Positions 47,838 to 56,950 of a DNA stretch of 64,000 nucleotides are shown here, in pieces; position 1 is the first letter of the stretch, and each line of letters starts with the position of its first letter. Origin of the DNA: Amorphoplanes digitatis (GTDB lineage: Bacteria > Actinomycetota > Actinomycetes > Mycobacteriales > Micromonosporaceae); assembly GCF_014205335.1 (NCBI RefSeq), contig NZ_JACHNH010000001.1:8550501-8614500 (forward strand), in the 5' to 3' direction. The position numbers and the translations under genes are program-made. Under the pieces are notes generated by a model. It saw nothing but the letters and a program-made list of their open reading frames with translations, was not told where the DNA came from and ran no database searches.

Positions 47838-47860
47838 GGCGGGCCCCGCGAGGGCCCGCC
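47838..47860 (-). terminator. Hairpin terminator
   Basis: Perfect 9-bp stem GGCGGGCCC (47838-47846) with GGGCCCGCC (47852-47860), loop 5 nt. It lies downstream of the FMO stop on the minus strand and upstream of the next promoter. Confidence 0.75.
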
Positions 47861-47909
47861 GATGCGATGTGTCCACATTAGAACCAGATGCCGTTTGGCC
47901 CGACTGCCG

Positions 47910-49022
47910 TCACGCGGGGACGGCTCGGGCCACGCGGCGCGACTCGATCGCCGCCTGGCGGAGCATCCCGCCCAGCGTGACGTCGTACCCCAGGAAGAAC
48001 AGGCCCGGGCGCGCGGCCGCACCACCGTGCACCAGCGGCACCCCGGTCTCGTCGAACAGCGACGGGTCGTCGAACAGCTCGTTCAGGCCGGTTCCGTATC
48101 CGGTGGCCGCGATGACCACGTCCGGCTCGACGCTCGTGCCGTCCGCCAGCAGTACCGACGTCTCGGTGAAGCTCTGCACGGCGCCGACCGGGCGCACCCG
48201 CCCCGCCACGACGTCCCGGACGATGCCGACGTCCTGCAACGGCACGTAGCGCTGGGTGCGCAGCCGGGTCTTCAGCCCCTCGGCCGGGCGGTCGATCCCG
48301 TACGGCCGCAGGTCCGGCATCTCCATCCGGGCCATCGTGGCGGCCATCGGGTTGAAGATCCGCTCCGGCAGGCGACCCAGCAGGAGGCCGTTCAGCTGCG
48401 CCGGCCAGCCCGCCGTCTCGCGGCGCACGATGTGCGGCGGGGTACGGATCGCGAGGCTCACCGAGGCGGCGCCGCCCTCGGCCAGGTCTGTTGCGATCTC
48501 CGCTCCGCTGTTGCCCGGGCCGACCACCAGGACGTTCTTGCCCCGGAAGGGCTCGGCGTTGCGGTACTGCGCCGAGTGCACCAGCGTGCCCGTCCACGCC
48601 TCCTGCCCGGGCCACGCCGGCACCACCGGGGTGTGCAGGTAGCCGGTCGCGACGACCAGGGTCCGCGACGAGTGCTCGGAGCCGTCGTGCAGCCGCAGCG
48701 ACCAGCGGTCGGCGCCGGGCTTGACGCTCTCGACCGTCGTCCCGGTGCGCACGTCGATACCGAAGTGCTCCGCGTACGCCTCCAGGTAGCGCACCAGGTC
48801 GTCCCGCCTGACCCAGCGGCCGTACTCCCGGGGGATGGGGAGGCCGGGCAGGCCGGACAGGCTGCGGATGGTGTGCAGGCGCAGCCGGTCGTACCGGCCG
48901 CGCCAGCTGGTGGCAACCCCCGGGCCGCGCTCGAGGACCACGCAGTCCACGCCGCGGGCCTTGAGCTGAGCGGCCACGGCGAGGCCGGCGGCGCCGGCAC
49001 CGAGCACAGTCACGTTTTCCAT
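47910..49022 (-). CDS. Flavin-containing monooxygenase / NAD(P)-binding oxidoreductase
   Basis: 370 residues. FAD motif VTVLGAGAAGLAVAAQL, second nucleotide loop LVVGPGNSGAEIATDL, and ATGY motifs (VVATGYLHTP; IAATGYGTGLN) that mark FMO/Trx-reductase-like enzymes, including putative indole-3-acetaldehyde or sulfide oxidases. ATG at 49022 fits the fold start; GTG at 49052 adds ten residues and is possible. It is divergent from the NBR1 gene by about 120 bp. Substrate unknown. Confidence 0.85.
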   Translation of the reverse strand: MENVTVLGAGAAGLAVAAQLKARGVDCVVLERGPGVATSWRGRYDRLRLHTIRSLSGLPGLPIPREYGRWVRRDDLVRYLEAYAEHFGIDVRTGTTVESVKPGADRWSLRLHDGSEHSSRTLVVATGYLHTPVVPAWPGQEAWTGTLVHSAQYRNAEPFRGKNVLVVGPGNSGAEIATDLAEGGAASVSLAIRTPPHIVRRETAGWPAQLNGLLLGRLPERIFNPMAATMARMEMPDLRPYGIDRPAEGLKTRLRTQRYVPLQDVGIVRDVVAGRVRPVGAVQSFTETSVLLADGTSVEPDVVIAATGYGTGLNELFDDPSLFDETGVPLVHGGAAARPGLFFLGYDVTLGGMLRQAAIESRRVARAVPA

Positions 49023-49144
49023 GCGCAGCAGTGTGATGTACGACCCTTTCACATGTCACGCAGGGTGCATCACATTGATGATCTCCGAGGCCCTTTCGGT
49101 ACCCTCTTACCCGCTCTGACGACGACGTCTGACATGGGAGACCG

Positions 49145-50014
49145 ATGGAAGACCAGGATGGCACCGCCGCCGAGAGGTTCGCCGCTCAGCTGCGAACGCT
49201 GCGGACCGCCGTGGGCAACCCGTCGTTCCGCAAGATGGCCGGGCGATCGGGCCGGATCTCCCACACGACGCTGCACGAGGCCGCCGCCGGGACCCGGTTC
49301 CCCTCCTGGGAGACCACGCGCGAGTTCGTCCGGGCCTGTGAGGCGGACGAGGTCCAGTGGCGGCGCCGATGGGAGGACGCGCAGCCCCTGGGTGCGGCGC
49401 CCGAGGTGACCCCTCCGGTGACGGACGGGCCCGTCCTGTCCGGCGTGGTGGTGCCGGTGAACCGGGGCACGCTACAGACGGCGGACCGGGACGAGGTCAC
49501 CGGTGCGCGACGGCAGCGGCTGCCGTGGCTCGTCGCCGCGGCCGCGGTGGCGGCGATGGTCGTCGTCCTGGGCATCACCGTCCGCGGCAACGCATCCCAG
49601 GACGGTACCGGCGCCGGCGCCCTGCCGCCGCCGTCCTCCGGGCCGTCGGAGGCGTTGATTCCCGGGGACGCGAGCAGATTCGTCGCCGACGTCACGATCC
49701 CCGACGGCACGCGGGTGAAGGTCAACGCGCGCTTCGTCAAGGTGTGGGCGATCGCCAACGTGGGATCGGTCGCCTGGCACGGCCGGTACCTGGCACCGGC
49801 GAACCCCGGCGGTGACGACGAGGGTTGCCTGGTGCCGGATCGGGTGACGATCGGCGACACGGCGCCCGGCGAGCAGGTGATGATCAGCGTCCCGGTCACC
49901 GCGTCGAGCCGGCCCGGCGAGTGCTGGGTCGCCTGGAAGATGGTCGACGAGCAGGGGCGGCCCTACTTCCCCAGCCGCCGGCCGGTGTACTTCCTGGTCA
50001 CCGTCACCGCCTGA
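49145..50014 (+). CDS. HTH membrane protein with NBR1 Ig-like domain
   Basis: 289 residues. N-terminal XRE-like HTH (about 8-75, GRISHTTLHEAAAGTRFPSW), a linker, one membrane helix (about 122-145, LPWLVAAAAVAAMVVVLG) and an extracytoplasmic NBR1-type Ig domain (about 185-289: VWAIANVGSVAWHGRYL, APGEQVMISVPV). The domain joins a DNA-binding head to an outside sensor. Cell-wall hydrolases lie downstream. Actinobacteria have several such HTH-TM-NBR1 proteins; role unknown. Confidence 0.8.
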   Translation: MEDQDGTAAERFAAQLRTLRTAVGNPSFRKMAGRSGRISHTTLHEAAAGTRFPSWETTREFVRACEADEVQWRRRWEDAQPLGAAPEVTPPVTDGPVLSGVVVPVNRGTLQTADRDEVTGARRQRLPWLVAAAAVAAMVVVLGITVRGNASQDGTGAGALPPPSSGPSEALIPGDASRFVADVTIPDGTRVKVNARFVKVWAIANVGSVAWHGRYLAPANPGGDDEGCLVPDRVTIGDTAPGEQVMISVPVTASSRPGECWVAWKMVDEQGRPYFPSRRPVYFLVTVTA

Positions 50015-50180
50015 GCAATCAATACCGTTCCGCTCGACCAATCTGACAACACCGCATCCGCCGAGGTCAGGGCGGTCTGACGGATCTGACAGAACGGCGG
50101 GGGTACCGAACAGCAGACCCCTTCTCGCAGGGTGGTGTCCGTTCCCATTCGCGACTCCATACCCATGAGGAGGATCGACC

Positions 50181-51017
50181 ATGCGCCGTACCTGGTTGGC
50201 CGCCGGGCTCACCGGGCTCACCGGGCTCTGCGTGGCCGTAGGCGGCCCGGCCCATGCGTGGGCCACGGCCGCGCAGCCTGTCGTTGACATGGGTGCCACG
50301 GTCCTGGCCGCACAGATCGACCCACGCCGCGCCGACCACACCCTGACCCCGGGCGCGAAGAGTTCCGTGCTCGCGGTCGAGCAGGCGCTCCAGGCCCGGA
50401 ACCTGCTGAACGCTCAGTGGGTCGACGGCTACTTCGGCACCGAGACCGTCTCGGCGTACGCGGCCTACCAGCGCTCGCTGGGCTACACCGGGCTGGCCGC
50501 GAACGGGCTGCCCGGCGCGACGTCGCTGACCAAGCTCGGGCAGAACCGGTACACCGTCGGCAACACGATCGGCCCGGGCGCGAAGGTCCAGCGGGACGGG
50601 TTCGTCGTCGACGCCCGTACGCAGGCGATGCTGGCCGAGGCCCAGCGCCTGCTCGGCCAGACCCTGGTGCTCGAGCAGGGCTCGTACAACCCGGGCGGCG
50701 ACCCGACCTCGGCCGGTACGCACGACGGCGGCGGCGTGGTGGACATCGCGGTCACCGGCATGACCGCCGCCAGGCGCACCGCCACCGCCCGGGCCCTGCG
50801 CCAGGTCGGCTTCGCCGCCTGGGTCCGCGACCCGAGCCAGGGCGACTGGCCGTGGCACATCCACGCCACGGCGATCAACGACACGGACCTGTCCGGCCAG
50901 GCTCAGCACCAGGTCGGCGACTACTACCTCGGCATGAACGGCCTGGCCAACCGCGGACCGGACGACGGTCCCCGGATCCCGATCAACACCTGGGAGCAGT
51001 ACCAGCGGGGGCAGTGA
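50181..51017 (+). CDS. Secreted peptidoglycan-binding/M15-like carboxypeptidase
   Basis: 278 residues. Sec signal (MRRTWLAAGLTGLTGL), PG_binding-like helical domain (SVLAVEQALQARNLLNAQW ... YFGTETVSAYAAYQ) and a C-terminal M15 domain with zinc-ligand motifs THDGGGVVDIAV and WPWHIHATA (H-x6-D ... H-x-H). It likely trims D-amino acid residues from peptidoglycan. Strong AGGAGGATCG before the ATG at 50181. First of three secreted hydrolase genes. Confidence 0.86.
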   Translation: MRRTWLAAGLTGLTGLCVAVGGPAHAWATAAQPVVDMGATVLAAQIDPRRADHTLTPGAKSSVLAVEQALQARNLLNAQWVDGYFGTETVSAYAAYQRSLGYTGLAANGLPGATSLTKLGQNRYTVGNTIGPGAKVQRDGFVVDARTQAMLAEAQRLLGQTLVLEQGSYNPGGDPTSAGTHDGGGVVDIAVTGMTAARRTATARALRQVGFAAWVRDPSQGDWPWHIHATAINDTDLSGQAQHQVGDYYLGMNGLANRGPDDGPRIPINTWEQYQRGQ

Positions 51018-51071
51018 CCCACACCCCACCCCGATCCAGCAACCACCACTCACCGTCCACGAGAGGACACC

Positions 51072-51956
51072 ATGAACATCCGCAGGAAACTCGCCGTCGC
51101 CGGGGGCGCACTCGCCATGATCACGTCCCTGCTGAGCCTCGCCTCGCCGGCGTCGGCGGCGGCCAGGGACGGGGTCTGCGACAGCGGCGAATTCTGTTAC
51201 TACTACAACAGCGACAACGAGGGATCGATCTCGGACTTCACCGGTTCGGCCGAGGACTACGGCACCGAGCAGCCCTCGTGCTACGACTTCAAGGGCGCCG
51301 GCGCCGGCAAGGGCATGTGCATCAAGAACGAGGCAGCCTCGGTCTGGAACCGGAGCACCACGACCGTCCGAGTCCACTTCAACAGCAACTTCGGCGGCGC
51401 GCACCAGGACTTCGCCGCCGGCGCCAAGGGCAACCTGAACGCCACGCTGAAGAACAACAACGCCTCGCACCAGTTCTCGCCGTCGGCGCGCACGAACCTG
51501 TCGTACGCGTTGTACCAGGCCGGTGGCGGCGCGATCACGTGCGGCTTCGACGGGTACGAGAGCACCCCCGGCCGGCACGAGGGCATCGACATCGCCCGCA
51601 ACGTCGGCTCGGACGTGCACGCCCTGGTGGCCGGAACGGTCACCTACGTCGCGTCCGGCCGCACCGGCAGCGGCGGCCTTTCCACGATCGCCGTCTACAA
51701 CTCCGCGGCGAACAAGACGGTCATCTACCTGCACACGGCGCCGAAGTCCGCGGTGAGCGTTGGCGACGCCATCAGCCGCGGCGAGGTCATCGCCGACGAG
51801 TCGTGGCACGGCGTGTCCTCCAGCTCGGGCGCACACACCCACGTCGAGGTCCGGGCCGGGCGCCAGACCCATGCGGCCGTCAGCGTCGGCGACTCCACCC
51901 TGGACAACTCGGATCCGACCTCGTTCTGGAACTCGCAGGGATACAACGAGAGGTAG
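51072..51956 (+). CDS. Secreted I36-domain fused to M23 (LytM) endopeptidase
   Basis: 294 residues. Signal MNIRRKLAVAGGALAMIT, an N-terminal I36/SMPI-like domain (about 30-135; four Cys in GVCDSGEFCYYY, PSCYDF, GMCIKN) and a C-terminal M23 domain with the zinc motifs GRHEGIDIA and HTHVEVRA. The I36 domain shares almost identical sequence with the next gene. Gap to the M15 gene is 54 bp. Expected to cleave peptidoglycan cross-bridges. Confidence 0.87.
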   Translation: MNIRRKLAVAGGALAMITSLLSLASPASAAARDGVCDSGEFCYYYNSDNEGSISDFTGSAEDYGTEQPSCYDFKGAGAGKGMCIKNEAASVWNRSTTTVRVHFNSNFGGAHQDFAAGAKGNLNATLKNNNASHQFSPSARTNLSYALYQAGGGAITCGFDGYESTPGRHEGIDIARNVGSDVHALVAGTVTYVASGRTGSGGLSTIAVYNSAANKTVIYLHTAPKSAVSVGDAISRGEVIADESWHGVSSSSGAHTHVEVRAGRQTHAAVSVGDSTLDNSDPTSFWNSQGYNER

Positions 51957-51999
51957 AGCGCGGCGGGAGCTACCAGCCATTCCCTGATGAGAGGGCATC

Positions 52000-52929
52000 A
52001 TGAACATCCGCAAGAGCCTGGCCGTCGCCGGCGCCGCGCTCGCCGTCGCCACCTCCATCCTGAGCGTCTCCTCGCCGGCATCGGCCGCGGCCCGGGACGG
52101 TGCCTGCGACAGCGGCGAGTTCTGCTACTACTTCAACAGCAACCAGGCCGGCTCGGTCTCCGACTTCACCGAGTCGCAGGACGACTACGGCACGACCCAG
52201 CCGTCGTGCTACGAGTTCAAGGGCGCGGGTGAGGGCCAGGGCGTGTGCGTGAAGAACAACGCCGCGTCGGTCTGGAACCGCACCGGCCGGACCGTGCGGG
52301 TCTACTTCAACAGCAACTTCGCCGGCGCGGGCCAGGACTTCGCGTCCGGGGCGAAGGGCAACCTCAACGCCACGCTGAAGAACAACAACGCCTCGCACGA
52401 GCTGCTGAGCACGGGTGGTCCGGCGGGCTGCACCACCGACGGCACCAACAGCAAGCTGCCGAGCACCATCCTGGTCTACCGGGTCGGTCTCGGCCGCGTC
52501 GACCGGGTCGACTTCAAGACGTACGTCAAGAACGTCCTCCCGAACGAATGGATCACGAGCTGGCCGGACGCCTCGCTGGAGGCCGGCGCCATGGCCGTCA
52601 AGAGCTACGGCTGGTACTGGGCGCTGCACTCGACCCGGAAGACGTCCGGCGGCCAGTGCTACGACGTCCGCGACGACACCGGCGACCAGGTTTACCGGCC
52701 GTCGTCGGCGCTGGCGTCGACGTCCTCCGCGGTGGACCGCACCTGGTCGGCCCGGATGACCCGGAACGGCAACATCCTGCGGGCGCACTACTGCGCGACC
52801 ACGACCGCCTGCGGCGGCTGGGTCGACGGGGACTGGCTCTCGCAGTACGGCTCGCGTGATCTCGCGAACGCGGGCAAGAACTACCAGGCGATCCTGCGCC
52901 ACTACTACAGCGACGTAGCCATCTCCTGA
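52000..52929 (+). CDS. Secreted I36-domain fused to SpoIID/LytB-like domain
   Basis: 309 residues. N-terminal 130 residues match the previous protein (GACDSGEFCYYF, PSCYEF, GVCVKN), but the C-terminal part differs: a SpoIID-type amidase/transglycosylase region (VLPNEWITSWPDASLEAGAM, AVKSYGWYWALH, ending in YGSRDLANAGKNYQAIL). SpoIID domains cleave denuded glycan or activate amidases. The swap behind a shared domain shows modular evolution. A 17-bp perfect terminator follows. Confidence 0.87.
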   Translation: MNIRKSLAVAGAALAVATSILSVSSPASAAARDGACDSGEFCYYFNSNQAGSVSDFTESQDDYGTTQPSCYEFKGAGEGQGVCVKNNAASVWNRTGRTVRVYFNSNFAGAGQDFASGAKGNLNATLKNNNASHELLSTGGPAGCTTDGTNSKLPSTILVYRVGLGRVDRVDFKTYVKNVLPNEWITSWPDASLEAGAMAVKSYGWYWALHSTRKTSGGQCYDVRDDTGDQVYRPSSALASTSSAVDRTWSARMTRNGNILRAHYCATTTACGGWVDGDWLSQYGSRDLANAGKNYQAILRHYYSDVAIS

Positions 52930-52934
52930 AGCCC

Positions 52935-52970
52935 CGCGCCGCCCACCGCGGACCCGCGGTGGGCGGCGCG
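52935..52970 (+). terminator. Strong hairpin terminator
   Basis: 17-bp perfect stem (52935-52951 with 52954-52970) with a minimal loop, immediately after the SpoIID gene. It closes the 50.2-52.9 kb hydrolase unit. Confidence 0.85.
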
Positions 52971-53015
52971 TCGGTTAGTATCGCCGCCCATTGATCTACT
53001 TCAACGGGGGCGATC

Positions 53016-54590
53016 ATGCGAAGACTTACCGCGCTACTGGCCGCGGCCACGGTGCTGCTACCGGTCACCCTGGTGAGCGCGCCCGCTTCGGCCGCGGCCG
53101 CGACCGCGTACCTCACCGTCATCACGTACGACCGCAGCGGCGCGAAGCTCAAGGCGCCCTTGCACCTGATCAACCTGGACAACGGCCAGGAGTACCAGGG
53201 CACCAGCCTCAAGGCCAAGAAACTGAAAAAGGGCAAATACGCGGTCCTCACCGACGTCTACTCGACAAAGGACGGCACCGACACGCTCGGCGCGCGGGTG
53301 CTCAAGGTCTCGGGCAGGACCACCACGACGATCGACGCCCGCCGCGGCAAGCCGGTCAAGCTGGCCCTGGACAAGAACCCGGGCGACGCGTTCCGGCAGG
53401 AGCTGCGCGCACAGATCTGCGCCGATTCGGACAGCTCGGGCACCGAGATCGGTGCTTGGAACGTGCCCGGCAAGCTGTTCGTCATCCCCAACTCGTCGAA
53501 GCGCCTGCAGTTCGCCTACAGCTCCAACTGGTCGGACGGGGCGATGGGCAACCTGTGGATGGTCGCCGGTGCCACCAAGTCCGCCGTGCCCGCGGGCGTC
53601 AGCCGCACCTACCGCGCCGCCTCGCTCGCCACCGTCACCGGATGGGTCAAGCGCGGCCCGGCCGGCAGCGACAACGTCAGCCTGAGCCTGGAGGAGAACA
53701 CCCCGTGCCACGCCGGGTACGGCGCCTCCGCCTTCTCCGGGATCAGCCCGGTCGTCGCCAAGATCCATGCCAGTCCGGGCAGATGGCGCCTGGAGGCCGA
53801 CTGGTGGGGTGCGGAGAGCGGCGGCAGCAGCGCCCACATGGGCTTCGACGTCCGCAATCTCACCCTGGCCGCGGGCAAGTCGTACTCCCGCAGCTTCTTC
53901 AGCGCCGCCTGGGGACCCGGCCGGAGCCTGCCCCTCATGTTCTCCAGCACGCTGAGGTTCGACACGTCGCTGATGTTCACCGACCCCTCGTACGACGAGT
54001 ACTCCGAGGCCAGCGAGCGATCACGGGTGACGCTGTACAACAGCGCGAACAAGGTGCTCAAGGCGCAGTGGCGCACGGATTGGGAGGGTAAGGGCCCCGA
54101 GTTCAGCGCGAAGATCAAGAAAAAGGGCTGGTACCGGCTGGAGGTCGACGCTCGGCGGTACCGGCCCGGCATCACGCACCCGGCTGACATGCTCTCGCCG
54201 CGCGCCCAGGCGATCTTCGGGATGAAGCTGAACCCCAAGGCGAAGTCCCGCCACGCCGACGTGATCCTGCCGCGGATGGTGCCCGCCGGCCTGGACATGA
54301 ACAACCGGGCGAGGGCGGGCTCCAGCACGGTCCTCGAGATCCGCCCGGACCGCCGCCGGAACACCCCCGACCTGAAACTCGCGAAGGTCACCGCCAAGAA
54401 GGTCACCGCACAGGTGTCCTTCGACAACGGCAGGACCTGGCGATCCCTACCGGTCAAGAAGGTCGGCGGTCGCTGGCAGGCCACGATCCAGAACCCGGCG
54501 AGCGGCGCGGTCGCGCTGCGCAGCCGGATCACCACCACGAAGGGCGAGTACGCCCAGGTGACGATCTACCGGGCGTACACCGTCGGCTGA
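53016..54590 (+). CDS. Secreted protein of unknown function
   Basis: 524 residues; Sec signal (MRRLTALLAAATVLLPVTL), then a Lys-rich beta-rich body. Segments such as ITYDRSGAKLKAPLHLIN and AQVSFDNGRTWRSLPVKKVG resemble repeats seen in the C-terminal halves of actinobacterial subtilisin-like proteases, but no catalytic motif is present. It may be a substrate-binding stalk or a free-standing protease-associated domain. Starts 45 bp after the hydrolase terminator. Confidence 0.72.
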   Translation: MRRLTALLAAATVLLPVTLVSAPASAAAATAYLTVITYDRSGAKLKAPLHLINLDNGQEYQGTSLKAKKLKKGKYAVLTDVYSTKDGTDTLGARVLKVSGRTTTTIDARRGKPVKLALDKNPGDAFRQELRAQICADSDSSGTEIGAWNVPGKLFVIPNSSKRLQFAYSSNWSDGAMGNLWMVAGATKSAVPAGVSRTYRAASLATVTGWVKRGPAGSDNVSLSLEENTPCHAGYGASAFSGISPVVAKIHASPGRWRLEADWWGAESGGSSAHMGFDVRNLTLAAGKSYSRSFFSAAWGPGRSLPLMFSSTLRFDTSLMFTDPSYDEYSEASERSRVTLYNSANKVLKAQWRTDWEGKGPEFSAKIKKKGWYRLEVDARRYRPGITHPADMLSPRAQAIFGMKLNPKAKSRHADVILPRMVPAGLDMNNRARAGSSTVLEIRPDRRRNTPDLKLAKVTAKKVTAQVSFDNGRTWRSLPVKKVGGRWQATIQNPASGAVALRSRITTTKGEYAQVTIYRAYTVG

Positions 54591-54621
54591 TCTCCCGCCG
54601 CATCGCTCGCGCGGCCGTCCA

Positions 54622-54652
54622 GGCCGACCTGCTGACAGACGGCAGGTCGGCC
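54622..54652. terminator. Bidirectional hairpin terminator
   Basis: GGCCGACCTGC (54622-54632) pairs with GCAGGTCGGCC (54642-54652), 9-nt loop, between convergent genes. Confidence 0.75.
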
Positions 54653-54671
54653 GGCGGCCTCGCCGTACCCG

Positions 54672-55352
54672 TCAGACCGCGGCGAGGATCCGGGCCAGCT
54701 CGGCCGGCCGCGTCACCATCGGCCAGTGCCCGGAGTCGATGTCGACCAGGTCGACGTGCTTGGCCCGGGCCAGCTCGGGAACGTCGCCCGCGGCGATCCA
54801 CTCCCGCGCCTGCGCCGGCGTGAACTCCGGGCAGACCAGGACGACCGGGACGTCGAACCGCCGCTCGTCGCTCAGTGCCACCACACCCCTGGCCACGCCC
54901 TCGGGAACCGGGATCGCCGCCGCCGCGAACGCCCGCCGGGCCGGCTCGTCGAGGTCGGCGGCGTCGGCACCCTCGAACGGCGCCCAGCCGGGGAACGGCA
55001 TGGCGCCGTCGATGACCTCGAAGAAGTCCGCGTACCGCTCCCCGTCGGCCGACGGGAACCCCCCGATCAGCACCACCTTGGACACCCGCCCGGGTCGCGC
55101 GTCGGCCGCCATCCAGGCCAGGCTGCAGGCGGCGGAGTGCCCGACGACCACCGACTCGCCGGCGCCCGCGTCAACGGCGGCGAGCACCGCGGTCATCTGG
55201 TCGGCCAGCGTCGCCGACGTGTTCCCGTCGCCCTGGCCCGGCAGCGTCACCGCCACCGCGTGGCGGCCGGGTGCCAGCTCGGACACGACGCCGGCCCACG
55301 CCGACCCGTCGAGCCAGAGGCCACCCAGGAGCACCAGCTGTTGTTCTGTCAT
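54672..55352 (-). CDS. Alpha/beta-fold hydrolase
   Basis: 226 residues. Nucleophile elbow VVGHSAACSLAWM (Ser), C-terminal His in IDSGHWPMVTRP. N-terminus LVLLGGLWLDGSAW is the oxyanion-hole region. The substrate is unknown; esterase-like. It is divergent from a WYL regulator with a 53-bp intergenic, suggesting that regulator controls it. Confidence 0.85.
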   Translation of the reverse strand: MTEQQLVLLGGLWLDGSAWAGVVSELAPGRHAVAVTLPGQGDGNTSATLADQMTAVLAAVDAGAGESVVVGHSAACSLAWMAADARPGRVSKVVLIGGFPSADGERYADFFEVIDGAMPFPGWAPFEGADAADLDEPARRAFAAAAIPVPEGVARGVVALSDERRFDVPVVLVCPEFTPAQAREWIAAGDVPELARAKHVDLVDIDSGHWPMVTRPAELARILAAV

Positions 55353-55392
55353 GACGTCAACCTAGAGCCGATTCCGGACGATCTGCTTCCGG

Positions 55393-55398
55393 TACAGT
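55393..55398 (+). promoter_or_regulatory. -10 element of the WYL gene
   Basis: TACAGT lies 7 nt upstream of the GTG at 55406, which implies a leaderless transcript. The intergenic also repeats TTCCGG (about 55371-55376 and 55388-55393), a possible operator. Confidence 0.5.
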
Positions 55399-55405
55399 TT
55401 TCGAT

Positions 55406-56365
55406 GTGCGAACCGGTCCGAGCCCGACCGCCCGTGCACTGCGCACGCTCGAAATCCTGCAAGCCGGCCCCGGCACCACCGCCGATCAGCTCGCCGCGCT
55501 GCTGGGCGTGACCGAGCGGGCCGCGCGACGCTACGTCGGGATCCTCCGCGAGGCCGGCATCCCGGTCGAGTCGAGCCGCGGCCCCTACGGCGGCTACCGG
55601 CTGGGCCGCGGCACCCGGCTACCGCCGGTCGTCTTCACCCAGGAGCAGGCCCTCGGCCTGGTCATGGCCGTGCTCGACGGGCAGCCGGCCGCCATCGACG
55701 CCGAGGACCCGGTCGGCGCGGCGCTCAGCAAGGTCATCCGGGCACTCCCCGACGGCGTCGGGCGGCAGGCGGCCGCGCTGCGGGACCACGCCGCGGCCAC
55801 CCCCGACCGGCACTCGGCCCGCGCCGACCCCGCCACCACGAGCACCCTGGTCGCCGCCGTCGCCGACCGGCGTCGCGTCCTGCTCACCTACCGGGGCGAG
55901 AGCGGCGATCAGTGGGACGCCGAGGTCGACCCGTGGGCGGTCGTGGTGCGGTACGGCCGCTGGTACCTGCTGTGCCACTCGCACCGCGCGGACGCGATCC
56001 GCACGTACCGCATCGACCGGATCCGTGCCGTGCGGCGGCTGCCGCACGCCGCCGCTCCGCCCGCCGACCTGGATCCGGTCGCCGCGCTCGAGGAGAACCT
56101 GGGCAAGGGCTGGCGGTACCCCACCCGCGTGCTGTTCCACGCGCCGCGGGACAAGGTCGCACCCTGGATCCGCCCGCCCATGGGCCGCCTCGACCCGGAC
56201 GGCGACCGCTGCGTACTCGTCGGCAGCACCCAGAACCCCGCGATGTACGCACAGGAATGGCTGAGCGTCATCCCGTTCGACTTCACCGTGGAAGGTGGCC
56301 CCGAACTACGCGGCGCCGTCGCCGCGCTCGCGGCCCGCTTCACCGCGGCGCTCTCAACGCCCTGA
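55406..56365 (+). CDS. WYL-domain helix-turn-helix regulator
   Basis: 319 residues. Winged HTH (LAALLGVTERAARRYVGIL), a middle linker, the WYL domain (VDPWAVVVRYGRWYLLCHSHR, with TYRIDRI) and a WCX domain. Such regulators bind nucleic acid or other ligands and act as local repressors or activators. GTG at 55406 fits a leaderless start. It is divergent from the alpha/beta hydrolase. Confidence 0.91.
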   Translation: MRTGPSPTARALRTLEILQAGPGTTADQLAALLGVTERAARRYVGILREAGIPVESSRGPYGGYRLGRGTRLPPVVFTQEQALGLVMAVLDGQPAAIDAEDPVGAALSKVIRALPDGVGRQAAALRDHAAATPDRHSARADPATTSTLVAAVADRRRVLLTYRGESGDQWDAEVDPWAVVVRYGRWYLLCHSHRADAIRTYRIDRIRAVRRLPHAAAPPADLDPVAALEENLGKGWRYPTRVLFHAPRDKVAPWIRPPMGRLDPDGDRCVLVGSTQNPAMYAQEWLSVIPFDFTVEGGPELRGAVAALAARFTAALSTP

Positions 56366-56431
56366 ATTCCCGGGCGGTACAACCGGACCGGACGAATCCC
56401 CGTCTACCTTCTGACACGGATCGGGGGCGGG

Positions 56432-56950
56432 ATGGACGACGGAACCGACGCGGAGTATCTGGCGTACGTCAATGGGCGGGTGACCGCCCTCCGAAGATTC
56501 GCCTTCCTGCTGTGCGGGGACGGCCACCAGACGGACGACCTGCTACAGGAGACCTTCACCAAGCTGTACGCGCGCTGGCCCCGGATCTGCCGCGTCGAGA
56601 ACGTGGACGCCTATGTGCACACGATGATCGTGCGGTCGTTCCTGGACGAGAAGCGGCGCGGGTGGTGGCGGGTAGGGCTGTTCGACTCGGCACCCGACCG
56701 GCCGACTCCGGAGCCTGCCGGGTTCGAGGAGCAGACCGTGGTCCGGGCCGCGCTCTCCCAGGTTCCACCGCGCCAGCAGGCCGTTCTCGTGCTGCGTTTC
56801 CTTTGCGACAAGCCGGTCGACGAGGTGGCCCAAATTCTCGGCTGCTCGCCGGGCACGGTGAAGAGCCAGACCTCGCACGGCCTTAACAAGTTGCGCCGGA
56901 TCCTCGGAGACCGGATTCCCGCCACCAACGGCGAAGGAGGTTGGCGATGA
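56432..56950 (+). CDS. SigE-family ECF RNA polymerase sigma factor
   Basis: 172 residues. Sigma region 2 (FAFLLCGDGHQTDDLLQETF ... YVHTMIVRSFLDE) and region 4 (VPPRQQAVLVLRFLCDKPVD ... CSPGTVKSQTSHGL). It directs RNA polymerase to stress or envelope genes. Its stop overlaps the start of the next gene (ATGA), which is its likely regulator. Start ATG at 56432. Confidence 0.92.
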   Translation: MDDGTDAEYLAYVNGRVTALRRFAFLLCGDGHQTDDLLQETFTKLYARWPRICRVENVDAYVHTMIVRSFLDEKRRGWWRVGLFDSAPDRPTPEPAGFEEQTVVRAALSQVPPRQQAVLVLRFLCDKPVDEVAQILGCSPGTVKSQTSHGLNKLRRILGDRIPATNGEGGWR

